Positions 4,695 to 5,575 of a stretch of 5,575 bases of DNA are shown piece by piece (position 1 is the first letter of the stretch; each line of letters starts with the position of its first letter). The position numbers and the translations under genes were made by a program. Origin of the DNA: Candidatus Gastranaerophilales bacterium (GTDB taxonomy: Bacteria > Cyanobacteriota > Vampirovibrionia > Gastranaerophilales > Gastranaerophilaceae); NCBI GenBank assembly GCA_944323095.1, contig CALURE010000106.1:1-5575 (forward strand). Direction: 5' to 3'. The notes beneath the pieces were generated by a model that was not told the DNA's origin, did not search any database, and saw nothing but the letters and a program-made list of their open reading frames with translations.

Positions 4695-5575
4695 ATGTTG
4701 ACAAAAAATTCTAATGTAACTGTTAAATTTACAGGAATTGATTTTAGCGGTTATTCATCAAAAGTTTCTGAATTCGTAAGTGAATTTTCATCAAGAGCAA
4801 ACAAAGAAGGCCAGTTTTTAAACTGGGTAAATTTACCTGAAAATCAGGCTAAAAGAGTTGATGAGATTTATGAACTTGCAGAAAGTCTTAAAAAACAAAC
4901 AGGTGCTAAAAAACTCAGCGTAATGGGTATCGGCGGCTCAAAACACACAGTTGAACACATGTTGTCAATCAACGGTTTGAATGTCTGCCATGACGTTGTC
5001 GAATTTTATTCAGATGTTGATTCTGCAAGTTTGGAAAGATTTTTATACAGATTGGGAAATGATGTAACTTCATCAAACTACCTTATTGCATCAAAATCAG
5101 GTTCGACTTTTGAAACAAAAGACGGATTTTTAAGAGTTATGGATATGTTGATTGATGCTTACAAAGCTCAAGGCAAATCTCAAGAAGAAGCAGAAAAATG
5201 TGCTAATAAACATTTTATTGCAGTAACTGATAAAAATTCGGAGAAAAGTGAACTAAGAAGAACATCAAACGAAAACGGATGGCTCGGCGATTTATATATC
5301 CATGATGATGTAGGCGGACGTTTCTCGGCATTTGACGACCATGCTTTATTCACTCTTGCATACGCAGGTATGAAAAAAGAAGATATGGTAAAAATGTTAA
5401 ATGCTGCTCAGGAAGTTTCAACAGAATCATTAACAGCAGATTTAGACGTAAATGATGCATTGAAAGAAGGTATTTTCTGGGCAGATGCTAAAATGAACGG
5501 TATTTTAACAACAGTTCATCAGTATATGGGTTCAATCTTTGAAAATACGGTTTACTGGCATGCTCAAATGCAGAA
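4695..5575 (+). CDS. pgi: Glucose-6-phosphate isomerase, N-terminal 293 residues (cut by window edge)
   Basis: This cytoplasmic enzyme interconverts glucose 6-phosphate and fructose 6-phosphate in glycolysis and gluconeogenesis. The frame is open from ATG 4695 to the last base. Family motifs in order are MGIGGSKH (77-84, first sugar-isomerase loop), SKSGSTFET (133-141, phosphate-binding Ser/Thr loop) and DDVGGRFSAF (204-213, the VGGR[FY]S block). The short lead-in before GIGGS (about 77 residues) fits the compact bacterial enzymes of roughly 450 residues rather than the 550-residue type, so about a third of the protein, including the catalytic Glu and C-terminal His/Lys blocks, is probably missing to the right. 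The start is supported by AGAAAGAGG (4681-4689) 5 nt upstream. It is transcribed divergently from the DUF2971 gene. No internal stop or odd residue is seen in the visible motifs. Confidence 0.95.
   Translation, partial: MLTKNSNVTVKFTGIDFSGYSSKVSEFVSEFSSRANKEGQFLNWVNLPENQAKRVDEIYELAESLKKQTGAKKLSVMGIGGSKHTVEHMLSINGLNVCHDVVEFYSDVDSASLERFLYRLGNDVTSSNYLIASKSGSTFETKDGFLRVMDMLIDAYKAQGKSQEEAEKCANKHFIAVTDKNSEKSELRRTSNENGWLGDLYIHDDVGGRFSAFDDHALFTLAYAGMKKEDMVKMLNAAQEVSTESLTADLDVNDALKEGIFWADAKMNGILTTVHQYMGSIFENTVYWHAQMQ

Overview
The window is AT-rich bacterial DNA with Shine-Dalgarno-led genes. It carries two complete genes on the minus strand and the start of a third on the plus strand. The base composition, short non-coding palindromes and style of the large orphan protein would fit a gut-type Vampirovibrionia/Gastranaerophilales-like bacterium. 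That assignment is an impression, not a demonstration, and no marker gene here fixes the taxonomy.

Layout. Positions 1-338 are non-coding and repeat-rich: short GC-rich hairpins with 3-nt loops, degenerate 8-bp repeat arrays on both strands, a REP-like palindrome (264-306) and a piece resembling a second dispersed repeat. Positions 339-3134 (minus) encode a 931-residue protein of unknown function with no signal peptide. It has a charged helical N-terminal two thirds, then two glycine-zipper hydrophobic segments separated by about 115 residues of hexapeptide-like repeats (consensus TLTGPA/SVTGDV), then a probable beta-rich C-terminal domain. Its leader contains a perfect 11-bp dyad directly in front of the ribosome binding site and a longer-range inverted repeat further up. 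Positions 3183-3676 are a gene-free stretch: an AT-rich half, then a cluster of four short hairpins, one a divergent copy of the 264-306 element. Positions 3677-4585 (minus) encode a 302-residue DUF2971-family protein. Positions 4695-5575 (plus) encode the first 293 residues of glucose-6-phosphate isomerase, which runs off the right edge.

How they fit together. The DUF2971 gene and pgi diverge from a 109-bp gap in which two convincing sigma-70-type promoters interleave, so they may compete for RNA polymerase. Nothing ties the three proteins into one pathway. pgi is housekeeping glycolysis, the DUF2971 gene looks like an accessory (possibly defence-type) gene, and the 931-residue protein is the main unknown. 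Its repeat-in-a-glycine-zipper architecture is the most unusual thing in the window. No tRNA, rRNA, CRISPR array, insertion sequence or prophage gene was seen.
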